Shown here: positions 8,034 to 16,003 of the stretch, in pieces | How positions within the stretch are numbered: the stretch's first letter is position 1 | Layout of the letters: every line of letters starts with the position of its first letter | Assembly: GCA_945869245.1 (NCBI GenBank) | Contig: CAMBOY010000024.1 | Location: 1 to 19,221 of the forward strand | DNA: 19,221 nt | Origin: Hydrogenophaga intermedia | GTDB taxonomy: Bacteria; Pseudomonadota; Gammaproteobacteria; Burkholderiales; Burkholderiaceae_C | Direction of reading: 5' to 3' | The notes under the pieces: model-generated | Database searches by the model: none | What the model saw: the letters and a program-made list of their open reading frames with translations, nothing else | Told to the model about the DNA's origin: nothing | Made by a program: the position numbers and the translations under genes

Positions 8034-11000
8034 ATGGCCATCCATGTCGCCCTGCACCACGTGACCCATTATCAGTACGACCGTCCGGTTCGTTTGGGCC
8101 CACAAGTGGTACGTCTGCGCCCGGCTCCACACAGCCGCACCCGGGTCTTGTCCTACAGCCAGCGCATCGAGCCCGACCCGCATTTCATCAACTGGCAGCA
8201 AGACCCGTTTGCCAACTACCAAGCCCGGCTGGTGTTTCCCGAGCCCATGCGCGAGTTCAAGGTCACGATCGACCTGGTGGTGGAAATGGCGGTGTTCAAC
8301 CCCTTCGACTTCTTTCTCGAGCCCCACGCCGAAGAGGTGCCCTTCGCCTACGACAGCGCGCAGCGCACCGAGCTGGCGCCCTACTTGGCCACCGAGCCGC
8401 TGACGCCGCTACTCAAAAGCTACCTGGCCAGCATCGACCGCAAGCCCCAGCGCACCATCGACTTTTTGGTGGCGCTCAACCAGCGACTGCAAAGCGACAT
8501 TGGCTACACCATCCGCATGGAGCCCGGGGTGCAAACGCCCGAGCAGACGCTGACACTCAAAAGCGGCTCGTGCCGCGATTCGGGCTGGCTGCTGGTGCAA
8601 CTGCTGCGCCATCTGGGTCTGGCAGCGCGCTTTGTGTCGGGCTATCTGATTCAGCTCGCACCCGATGTGAAATCGCTCGATGGCCCCAGTGGCACCGAAG
8701 TCGACTTCACCGATCTGCACGCCTGGTGCGAGGTGTTCTTGCCTGGCGCGGGCTGGATCGGCCTAGACCCGACCTCGGGCCTGCTCGCTGGCGAGGGCCA
8801 TGTGCCGCTGGCCTGCACCCCACAGCCGTCGAGCGCCGCGCCGGTGGAAGGCGCGATGGACCCCTGCGAAGTCGAATTCAGCCACCACATGTCGGTGCAG
8901 CGGGTGATGGAGTCGCCCCGCGTGACCCAGCCGTACACCGACGAACAGTGGGCGGCGGTGCTGGCGCTGGGCGACCAGGTGGAAGCCGACCTGCAGCGCC
9001 ACGACGTGCGCCTGACCCAAGGCGGCGAACCCACCTTTGTGGCCACCAGCGACCGCGATGCGGCCGAATGGAACACCGACGCGCTGGGCCCGACCAAACG
9101 CGGCTACGCCACCGACTTGTTGGACCGGCTGCGCCAGCGCTATGGCCAGGGCGGCTTTGTGCACATGGGCCAGGGCAAGTGGTATCCCGGCGAGCAGTTG
9201 CCGCGCTGGGCCTTGTCGGCCTGCTGGCGCACCGATGGCCTGCCGTGCTGGACCCACCCGGCCTTGCTGGCCGACGAACGCGAAGAGGCCCATTACACCA
9301 GCGACGACGCACAGCGCTTTGTGCAAACACTGGCGCGCAAACTGGGCTTGTCGACCCAGTACATCACCCCTGGCTACGAAGACACCTGGTACTACCTGTG
9401 GCGCGAACGCAAGCTGCCGGTGAACGTGGAGGTGTTGCACAGCCGGCTCGACGACGAGCTGGAACGCGCCCGGCTGCGGCGGGTGTTTGGCCAAGGCCTG
9501 GAGAGCGTGGTGGGTTATGTGCTGCCGCTGCAGGTAGGCGGCGGCGGGCCTTTGTCGAACCAGGGTAAGCGGGTGGCGCCACCCGGCGCCAGCACGGTGT
9601 GGTCCAGCGGGCCGTGGTACTTCCGCGACGAACGCATGTATTTGCTACCGGGCGACTCGCCCATGGGCTACCGGCTGCCGCTCGACTCGCTCCCTTGGGT
9701 CAACAAGGCCGACTACCCCTACCACATCGATCAAGACCCACACAGCCCGCGCGGTGACTTGCCCAACGCCAGTGTGGTGCGCCCACAAGGTGCGCCGACC
9801 CGCTCGGACGCCACACCCGCGCAACCGCTGACCGCACGCTTTCCAGCCAGCGGCGAATCGGCGGCCTGGCTCACCCGCACCGCGCTGTGTGTGGAGGCGC
9901 GCGACCCCCAACGCGCCAACGGCACCAAAGCCGAAGAGACCCACGGCGGCCGCAGCCAGCACCTGTATGTGTTCATGCCGCCCCTGACCTACCTGGAGGA
10001 CTATCTGGAGTTGCTCTCAGCGGTGGAAGCGACAGCGCTGCAACTGGGCATGGCGGTGGTGCTGGAGGGCTACCCACCACCGCGCGACCCACGGCTTCAG
10101 GTGCTGCAAGTCACCCCCGACCCGGGCGTGGTGGAGGTCAACATCCACCCCGCAAGCCACTGGCGCGAACTGGTGGAACGCACCGAGTTTTTGTACGACG
10201 CGGCCTTTCGCACCCGCATGTGCGCCGAAAAGTTCATGACCGATGGGCGCCACACCGGCACTGGGGGCGGCAACCACTTTGTGCTGGGCGGCGCCACACC
10301 CGACGACTCGCCGTTTTTGCGCAAGCCGCAACTGCTGGGTTCGCTGCTGGCCTACTGGCACAACCACCCCTCGTTGTCCTATTTGTTTTCGGGCTTGTTC
10401 ATTGGTCCGACCAGTCAGGCGCCACGGGTCGACGAGGCGCGCAATGACCAGCTCTACGAACTGGAAATTGCGCTCGACCAAATCGATCGGCTGCAGCAAG
10501 GCCATCGGCCAAACGGCGCCGCCGACGGGTCGCCCCAGGGCGGGGCCGTCCTCTCGGGGGACAGCGGACCTCGCGCAGCGGGGCAGCGTGGGGGCGACGC
10601 CGCCGTGCCGGCGTGGCTGATCGACCGGATCTTGCGCAATGTGCTGGTGGATGTGACCGGCAACACCCACCGCAGCGAGTTTTGTATCGACAAACTCTAT
10701 TCGCCCGACGGTCCGACCGGGCGCCTGGGTCTGCTGGAGCTGCGCGCCTTTGAGATGCCGCCACATGCGCGCATGAGCATCGCGCAGCAGCTGCTGCTGC
10801 GCGCCTTGGTGTCGCGCTTCTGGCAACAACCCGGGCGCGCGCCGCTGAGCCGCTGGGGCACCAGCTTGCACGACCGCTGGCTGCTGCCCACGTTTGTACA
10901 GATGGACTTCGACGACGTGCTGGCCGATCTGCGCGACTTTGGCTACCACTTCGACCCGGCCTGGTTCGCCCCGCACCTGGAGTTCCGCTTTCCGCACATT

Positions 11001-11525
11001 GGCCAAATCGAGCACAGTGGCCTGGTGCTGCAACTGCGCAGCGCGCTGGAGCCCTGGCACGTCATGGGCGAAGAAGGCGCACCGGGTGGCACCGTGCGGT
11101 ATGTGGACTCCTCGCTCGAACGCATCGAGGTCAAGGTCAGCGGCCACAACCCCGCGCGCTACGCCATCACTTGCAACGGCCGGGCGCTGCCCTTGCAGCC
11201 CACCGGTGTGGCCGGCGAAGCGGTGGCCAGTGTGCGCTACAAGGCCTGGAACCCGCCGTCGGCGCTGCACCCCACCATTGGCGTGCACGCGCCGCTGACC
11301 TTTGACATCGTCGACACCTGGAACGGGCGCAGCCTAGGCGGCTGCCAATACCATGTGGCCCACCCGGGCGGGCGCAACTACGACAGCTTCCCGATCAACG
11401 CCTACGAGGCCGAAAGCCGGCGGCTGGCGCGCTTTTTTCGCATGGGCCACAGCCCCGGCGCGCAAGCGGTATTGCCTGCGGTGGTGCACCCGGAGTTTCC
11501 GTTCACGCTCGATCTGCGCCATTGA
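8034..11525 (+). CDS. Transglutaminase fused to DUF2126 putative amidoligase
   Basis: A 1163-residue two-part protein. The N-terminal third has the bacterial transglutaminase N-domain (opening MAIHVALHHVTHYQYDRPV) and a transglutaminase core with Cys180 (GSCRDSGW), His229 (LHAWCEVF) and Asp245 (GLDPTSG). The rest, from about residue 320, is DUF2126 (Pfam PF09899), described as a putative amidoligase of the glutamine-synthetase-like fold. Candidate metal or substrate residues include Glu332 in GGEPTF and Glu701/Asn703 in VEVNIHP; TGGGNHFVLGG and LELRAFEMPPHARM are recognisable family segments. The frame is open further upstream to 7533, but that part is antisense to comEC, and the family's usual opening sets the start at 8034. 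A Gly/Ala-rich insert of about 30 residues (about 826-857) interrupts DUF2126. It is the first gene of module B. A role in making or breaking amide bonds is predicted; substrate unknown. Confidence 0.92.
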   Translation: MAIHVALHHVTHYQYDRPVRLGPQVVRLRPAPHSRTRVLSYSQRIEPDPHFINWQQDPFANYQARLVFPEPMREFKVTIDLVVEMAVFNPFDFFLEPHAEEVPFAYDSAQRTELAPYLATEPLTPLLKSYLASIDRKPQRTIDFLVALNQRLQSDIGYTIRMEPGVQTPEQTLTLKSGSCRDSGWLLVQLLRHLGLAARFVSGYLIQLAPDVKSLDGPSGTEVDFTDLHAWCEVFLPGAGWIGLDPTSGLLAGEGHVPLACTPQPSSAAPVEGAMDPCEVEFSHHMSVQRVMESPRVTQPYTDEQWAAVLALGDQVEADLQRHDVRLTQGGEPTFVATSDRDAAEWNTDALGPTKRGYATDLLDRLRQRYGQGGFVHMGQGKWYPGEQLPRWALSACWRTDGLPCWTHPALLADEREEAHYTSDDAQRFVQTLARKLGLSTQYITPGYEDTWYYLWRERKLPVNVEVLHSRLDDELERARLRRVFGQGLESVVGYVLPLQVGGGGPLSNQGKRVAPPGASTVWSSGPWYFRDERMYLLPGDSPMGYRLPLDSLPWVNKADYPYHIDQDPHSPRGDLPNASVVRPQGAPTRSDATPAQPLTARFPASGESAAWLTRTALCVEARDPQRANGTKAEETHGGRSQHLYVFMPPLTYLEDYLELLSAVEATALQLGMAVVLEGYPPPRDPRLQVLQVTPDPGVVEVNIHPASHWRELVERTEFLYDAAFRTRMCAEKFMTDGRHTGTGGGNHFVLGGATPDDSPFLRKPQLLGSLLAYWHNHPSLSYLFSGLFIGPTSQAPRVDEARNDQLYELEIALDQIDRLQQGHRPNGAADGSPQGGAVLSGDSGPRAAGQRGGDAAVPAWLIDRILRNVLVDVTGNTHRSEFCIDKLYSPDGPTGRLGLLELRAFEMPPHARMSIAQQLLLRALVSRFWQQPGRAPLSRWGTSLHDRWLLPTFVQMDFDDVLADLRDFGYHFDPAWFAPHLEFRFPHIGQIEHSGLVLQLRSALEPWHVMGEEGAPGGTVRYVDSSLERIEVKVSGHNPARYAITCNGRALPLQPTGVAGEAVASVRYKAWNPPSALHPTIGVHAPLTFDIVDTWNGRSLGGCQYHVAHPGGRNYDSFPINAYEAESRRLARFFRMGHSPGAQAVLPAVVHPEFPFTLDLRH
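10511..10605 (+). repeat. Repeat-like GC-rich insert inside the DUF2126 coding region
   Basis: This stretch encodes a low-complexity linker, NGAADGSPQGGAVLSGDSGP and what follows, placed between two well-formed DUF2126 segments (the ELEIALDQIDRLQQ helix and WLIDRILRNVLVDVTGNTHR). Close relatives, as I remember them, have only a short linker here. The DNA contains nested inverted repeats, including GTCC-TCTC-GGGGGAC (10548-10562, partly paired), followed by GCGCAGCGGGGCAGCGTGGGGG. That layout is reminiscent of the CCCCCCT/AGGGGGG hairpin plus GCGG-rich tail at 3914-3954. It may be a short intergenic-type repeat that entered the gene in frame. This is inference from shape rather than a proven alignment. 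Confidence 0.4.
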
Positions 11526-11543
11526 GGCGGCATACTGCCGTCT

Positions 11544-14081
11544 GTGAACCCATCCGACCTGCCCCTGCTGAGCGACACCGCAGCCCCACCCACATTGGGT
11601 GAGCGCGCGCGGTCGCTGGCCTGGCCAGCGGACGCGGGTCACTACGACGAGCTGCAAGACGCCAAGGGCCTGCGGCCCTTGTGGCAGCGCTTTTTTGGCA
11701 GTCTCGACAGCGACGGGCTGGGTGGACTGGACCACCGGGCGCAGTTGGTGCAGCGCCAGTTGCACGACAACGGCGTGAGCTACAACGTGTACGCTGGCGG
11801 CCAAGCGCCGCAGCGCCCATGGTCGCTCGATCTCTTGCCCATGCTGATCGACGCCAAGGACTGGCGCCACATTGAAACTGGCGTGCTGCAGCGCACCCGC
11901 TTGCAGGCGGCCATGCTGGCCGACCTCTATGGCGCAGGCGAATTGGTGCGCAGCAGCCTTTTGCCGGCGGCCTTGGTGCAAGGCCACCCGGCTTATCTGC
12001 GTGGCCTACAGGGCTTGCCCTTGCAGCCGGCGCAGTGGTTGGCCCAAGCGGCCTACGACCTGGCGCGCGGCCCGGACGGCCAGTGGTGGCTGGTGGCCCA
12101 ACGCACCGAAGCGCCCACCGGCTTGGGGTACTTGCTGGAAAACCGCATCGCCATCTCGCGCCAGTTTCCCGAGGCCTTTGCGGCGCTGCGGGTGCAGCGA
12201 CTGGCCGCCACCTACCAAGCCTGGATGCACACGCTGCAGCAGCGCTGCCCCGGTGGCGAGCGGCCGCGGGTGGTGCTGCTCACGCCCGGGCCTTATAACG
12301 AAAGCTATTTCGAGCACGCCTACCTGGCGCGCTATCTGGGTGTGCCGCTGGTCGAAGGCAACGACCTGACCGTGCGCGACCAGCGGGTCTACCTCAAGAC
12401 CTTGCAAGGCCTGGAGCCGGTGCACGGCATCATCAAACGCCTGGCCGACCGCTGGCTCGACCCGCTGGAGCTGCGCGCCGACTCGACCCTGGGCGTGCCT
12501 GGTCTGCTGCAGGCCTTGCGCGCGGGCCATGTGTGGATGTGCAACCCGCCGGGCACCGGCGTGCTCGAATGCAGTGCCCTGCAAGGCTTTGCCCCCTCCA
12601 TCAGCCAGCACCTGCTGGGCGAGGATCTGCACCTGCCTGCGCTGCCCACCTGGTGGTGCGGCGAGGCGGCGGTGCTGCGCGAAGCCACCGGCCGGCTGCA
12701 CGACAGTGTGATCCGCAGCACCTACCCGGGCAGTGGGCGCGGCACTGTGATGGGCCGCCACCTCGACGCGAGCCAACAAGCCGAATGGGCCGACCGCCTG
12801 CGCCGCGAGCTGGATCAACACACGGTGCAGCACTGGTTACCGATGTCGCAAACCCCCACCTGGCAACACGATCGCCTGTTGCCACGCTCGGCCATGCTGC
12901 GGGTGTTTGTGCTGGCCGATGGCCCCGATTCCTGGCGCGTGCTGCCCGGCGGACTGGTGCGCTTGGCGCCACGCGGGCAGCTCATGGCCAGCATGCAACG
13001 CGGCGGCAGCAGCGCCGACTGCTGGGTGCAGACCGAGCATGCGGTGGACACCACCACCTTGCTGCCCAGCGGGCCGCCCACCCTGGCGCAGCTGCGCCCA
13101 GGGCGGCCAGTGGGCAGCCGCGCAGCCGAAAACCTGTTTTGGCTGGGCCGCTACGCCGAGCGCGCCGAAAACACGGTGCGGCTGGCGCGGCTGGTGCTGC
13201 AAGGGCTAGAGGACAACCAACAACCATGCGAACGCCTGTGGCGCTGGTGGCTGGCCATGGCACAAGACAATGGACTGATCGGCGAAGACGCCGAACACCA
13301 CCAGGGCGAGCGCTGGTTGCTGTCGGAGTTGGTGGAGCGGCTCAACCCCGCCCCAGGCCAGCCGAGTCTGAGCGTGGGCTTTAACATCCGCGCCCTGCAA
13401 AGTGCGGCCGCGCAAGTGCGCGACCGCTTGTCGCCGGAACACAGCGCTCTGATCGACAGCTTGAGCCAAGACTTTGCGCAGCGCATGCCCGCCAGCGCCG
13501 ACGCCGCCCAAGCGCAACATGCGCTGCGCGACGCCGGCTTGCGGCTGACCGCGATCACCGGCTTGCAAACCGACCGCATGGTGCGCGACCACGGCTGGCG
13601 CTTGCTGTCGGTGGGCCGGCACCTAGAACGGCTGATCACCCTGACCCAAGCGCTGCAACTGGCGCTGCACACCGGGGCGCTGCGCCACGCCGACGGCTTT
13701 GATGCGGTGCTGGCCTTCTTTGACAGCGGCATCACCTTCCAGGCGCGGCACCAACAACGCCGTGAGCCGCTGGCCTTGATCGACCTGCTGGTGATCGACC
13801 GCGACAACCCGCGCTCCTTGGGTTGGGTGCTGCAGACCCTGCGCGGCCGACTCAACAAGCTCGCCGACGGCAGTGGGCTCGACAGCCTGGCCGCGTCCCT
13901 GCCCGACCCCGAGCATTGGACGCTCACCGACTGGTTCAGCGACCCGCTCGATGGCAGCGCCAGCTCGGCCCTGGGCCAAACCCTGGCGCAGCTGGTAGAC
14001 AGCGCCAGCGCCACGTCCGACGAAATCACGCGGCGCCACTTCAGCCACACGCAGGCGCGCCACCAGAGCTTGGGGGCCTAA
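11544..14081 (+). CDS. ATP-grasp-like/alpha-E fusion protein, ligase site degenerate
   Basis: An 845-residue fusion: a circularly permuted ATP-grasp-like region (about 60-510) and an alpha-E domain from about residue 524 (ENLFWLGRYAERAENTVR). It is therefore equivalent to the two separate module A genes joined. The fold-level motifs survive (LTPGPYNESYFEHAYLARYL, DPLELRADSTLGVPGLL), but key ligase residues have changed. The Glu-Asp-Asn of the paralogue is Ala185-Gln-Arg187 (AQRTEAPTGLGY), the ATP-binding Lys is Arg391 (VIRSTYPGSGRG), the DDK motif is ECS, and RRVDDDF is KRLADRW. As I recall, fused members of this family share this pattern, so it is probably a long-standing non-ligase or altered role rather than recent decay. 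The start is a GTG, 18 bases after the previous stop, with GAGG overlapping that stop and a small hairpin between them. It is the second gene of module B, followed after 3 bases by a transglutaminase gene. Confidence 0.9.
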   Translation: MNPSDLPLLSDTAAPPTLGERARSLAWPADAGHYDELQDAKGLRPLWQRFFGSLDSDGLGGLDHRAQLVQRQLHDNGVSYNVYAGGQAPQRPWSLDLLPMLIDAKDWRHIETGVLQRTRLQAAMLADLYGAGELVRSSLLPAALVQGHPAYLRGLQGLPLQPAQWLAQAAYDLARGPDGQWWLVAQRTEAPTGLGYLLENRIAISRQFPEAFAALRVQRLAATYQAWMHTLQQRCPGGERPRVVLLTPGPYNESYFEHAYLARYLGVPLVEGNDLTVRDQRVYLKTLQGLEPVHGIIKRLADRWLDPLELRADSTLGVPGLLQALRAGHVWMCNPPGTGVLECSALQGFAPSISQHLLGEDLHLPALPTWWCGEAAVLREATGRLHDSVIRSTYPGSGRGTVMGRHLDASQQAEWADRLRRELDQHTVQHWLPMSQTPTWQHDRLLPRSAMLRVFVLADGPDSWRVLPGGLVRLAPRGQLMASMQRGGSSADCWVQTEHAVDTTTLLPSGPPTLAQLRPGRPVGSRAAENLFWLGRYAERAENTVRLARLVLQGLEDNQQPCERLWRWWLAMAQDNGLIGEDAEHHQGERWLLSELVERLNPAPGQPSLSVGFNIRALQSAAAQVRDRLSPEHSALIDSLSQDFAQRMPASADAAQAQHALRDAGLRLTAITGLQTDRMVRDHGWRLLSVGRHLERLITLTQALQLALHTGALRHADGFDAVLAFFDSGITFQARHQQRREPLALIDLLVIDRDNPRSLGWVLQTLRGRLNKLADGSGLDSLAASLPDPEHWTLTDWFSDPLDGSASSALGQTLAQLVDSASATSDEITRRHFSHTQARHQSLGA

Positions 14082-14084
14082 ACC

Positions 14085-15017
14085 ATGCTGCTGCGGGTGA
14101 TGCACGATACGGTCTACCACTACAGCGCCGAGGTGAGTGTGGCGCAACACATGCTGCATCTGCGCCCGCGCGCCACCGACAGCCAGGCGGTGCTGCAACA
14201 CCACTTGCGCGTCGATCCCACGCCCGAGCACAGCGACGAAGTGGTCGACGCCCAGGGCAACCACCGCCGCTTTCTGGTTCTGCAAACCCCACACCAGCGC
14301 TTGCACATCCGCGCCGATTCGCTGGTGCACACCCAGCCCTCCTTGCCGCTGGCGCAACTGCCCAACAACCCCGCCTGGGAGACCGTGCGCGACACCCTGC
14401 GCTACCGCGCAGGCGCGCCACACGATCCCGCCATTGAGTACCGCTTCCACACCCCAGCCACGCCATGGGACGAGACCTTTCTGGCCTTTGTCTGGCCGGT
14501 GCTCGACAGCGGTCTGGGCATTGTCGACTTGGCGCAAGCGCTCAATCAACGCATCCACCACCAGATGCGCTACGACCCGTGCAGCACCAGCGTGCACACA
14601 CCCACCACCCAAGCGCTGGCCCAGCGCGCCGGCGTGTGCCAGGACTTTGCCCATCTGTTCATCGCCTGCTGGCGCCAACTGGGTTTGCCCGCGCGCTATG
14701 TGAGCGGCTATCTGTTGACCCAGCCCGCCTACGGGCAATCCCGTCTGGTGGGCGCCGACGCCTCACACGCCTGGGTGTCGGTGTATGTGCCGCACCCGCA
14801 GTGGGCGGGCCAGAGCTGTTGGATCGACCTCGACCCCACCAACAACCGCTGCGGCTGGGGCTCACCCGGTGAAGAGTACGTCACCCTGGCCTGGGGCCGC
14901 GACTTTGCCGATGTGTCGCCGGTGCGCGGGGTGATCCAGGGCGGGGGCAGCCACCGCCTGCAAGTGGCGGTGACCGTGGCGCCACCCGACGAGTGGCCGG
15001 GCGAGCCGTTGCTGTAG
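14085..15017 (+). CDS. Transglutaminase-like (papain-fold) protein of module B
   Basis: A 310-residue protein with the bacterial transglutaminase N-domain (about 1-95, opening MLLRVMHDTVYHYSAEVSVA) and a core with Cys185 in GVCQDFAH, His228 in SHAWVSV and Asp250 in WIDLDPTNN, so the triad is intact. A further conserved piece, ARYVSGYLL, follows the catalytic helix. No signal peptide or membrane segment is visible, so it is probably cytoplasmic. It starts 3 bases after the fusion gene's stop, with a G-rich weak Shine-Dalgarno inside the end of that gene, and is the last gene of module B. Its stop lies 4 bases from the stop of the convergent ylqF gene. It is the counterpart of the 279-residue transglutaminase of module A. 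Whether it cleaves or forms amide bonds cannot be told from sequence. Confidence 0.92.
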   Translation: MLLRVMHDTVYHYSAEVSVAQHMLHLRPRATDSQAVLQHHLRVDPTPEHSDEVVDAQGNHRRFLVLQTPHQRLHIRADSLVHTQPSLPLAQLPNNPAWETVRDTLRYRAGAPHDPAIEYRFHTPATPWDETFLAFVWPVLDSGLGIVDLAQALNQRIHHQMRYDPCSTSVHTPTTQALAQRAGVCQDFAHLFIACWRQLGLPARYVSGYLLTQPAYGQSRLVGADASHAWVSVYVPHPQWAGQSCWIDLDPTNNRCGWGSPGEEYVTLAWGRDFADVSPVRGVIQGGGSHRLQVAVTVAPPDEWPGEPLL

Positions 15018-15021
15018 CGGC

Positions 15022-15969
15022 TCAGGCGCGCGGGCGCGTCGCGCGCCGGCTGGCGCCTGGCTCGGCGTTTTTGTCGGCCAAGCGCTGCGCCTCGGCGCGT
15101 TGTGCGCCACGCAGCCAAGCGCCAAATTCGGCCGGGGTTTCAAGCGTGATGCGCCCAAGCAAGTGGTTGCGAAAATCGCCGATCACCGCCTCTGCGGCCT
15201 TGGTCCAGTGGATCTTGCCACCGGCCACCAGCGCGCCGCGCTGACGCCCCACCGCTTCGAGCAAGTCCTCATCGGGCGTGGCGGCCAAGGCGGTGTCGTC
15301 GGCACTGAGTTTGTAACGCGCACGCAGCAGGGCCGGGTAGGCGGTTTTGAGATAACCCAGCAAATCCAGCGCCACCACATCGTCCTCGTAGGCGTTGCGG
15401 CCCACTGCCCCGCTGGCGGCGAGGCGCTGGCCGCTTTCGGGCACGATGATCTTGGGCCACAACACACCCGGGGTGTCGTACAGATACACGTCGTCGGCCA
15501 ACACCAGACGCTGCTCGGTGCGGGTGACACCGGCCTCATCGCCGGTCTTGGCCGAGCGCTTGCCCAGCAAGGTGTTGATCAGGGTGGATTTGCCGACGTT
15601 GGGAATGCCACAAATCAAAATGCGCAGCGGCTTGATCATGCCGCCGCGGTGTGGCGCCAGTTCAAACGAGGCGTTGATGAGCGCGCGCGCCGGGGCGCTG
15701 ACGCTGGCGTCCAAAGCCAGCGCGCGGGTGCCGGGCTGGGCGTTGTAGTGCGCCAGCCACTCGGCGGTGCGCTCGGGGTCGGCCAAGTCTTGCTTGTTGA
15801 GCACCTTGAGCGTGGGCAGGTTGGCGATCATGCCGCGCAGCAGCGGGTTGGCGCTCGATCCGGGCAAGCGCGCGTCGAGCATTTCAATCACCACGTCCGT
15901 GCCCTTGACCCGCTCGGCCATGGCCTTGCGGGTCAGGTGCATGTGGCCAGGGAACCATTGCACGCTCAT
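15022..15969 (-). CDS. ylqF: Ribosome biogenesis GTPase YlqF/RbgA
   Basis: A 315-residue circularly permuted GTPase of the YlqF/RbgA family, known in Bacillus to help late assembly of the 50S ribosomal subunit. The motif order is permuted as expected: G4 NKQD (58-61) comes before G1 GIPNVGKS (121-128), a G2-region Thr in GVTRTEQ, and G3 DTPG (165-168). The opening MSVQWFPGHMHLTRKAM is the family's standard start. The ATG at 15969 is chosen because of this and an AGGG Shine-Dalgarno about 8 bases ahead; an in-frame start at 15993 would only add eight residues. The C-terminal tail is rich in Arg and Ala. It follows gshA after 34 bases and is probably co-transcribed with it. Its 3' end contains a 7-bp perfect GC hairpin (15025-15047) next to the convergent transglutaminase stop. 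Confidence 0.93.
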   Translation of the reverse strand: MSVQWFPGHMHLTRKAMAERVKGTDVVIEMLDARLPGSSANPLLRGMIANLPTLKVLNKQDLADPERTAEWLAHYNAQPGTRALALDASVSAPARALINASFELAPHRGGMIKPLRILICGIPNVGKSTLINTLLGKRSAKTGDEAGVTRTEQRLVLADDVYLYDTPGVLWPKIIVPESGQRLAASGAVGRNAYEDDVVALDLLGYLKTAYPALLRARYKLSADDTALAATPDEDLLEAVGRQRGALVAGGKIHWTKAAEAVIGDFRNHLLGRITLETPAEFGAWLRGAQRAEAQRLADKNAEPGASRRATRPRA

Positions 15970-16003
15970 GGCACTGCCCTTTGTGCGGCGCACTGCGCCG
16001 CGC

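Noticed and set aside
10017..11288. 423-codon minus-strand frame over the DUF2126 gene
   Set aside because: Antisense shadow; the plus frame carries conserved family segments throughout.
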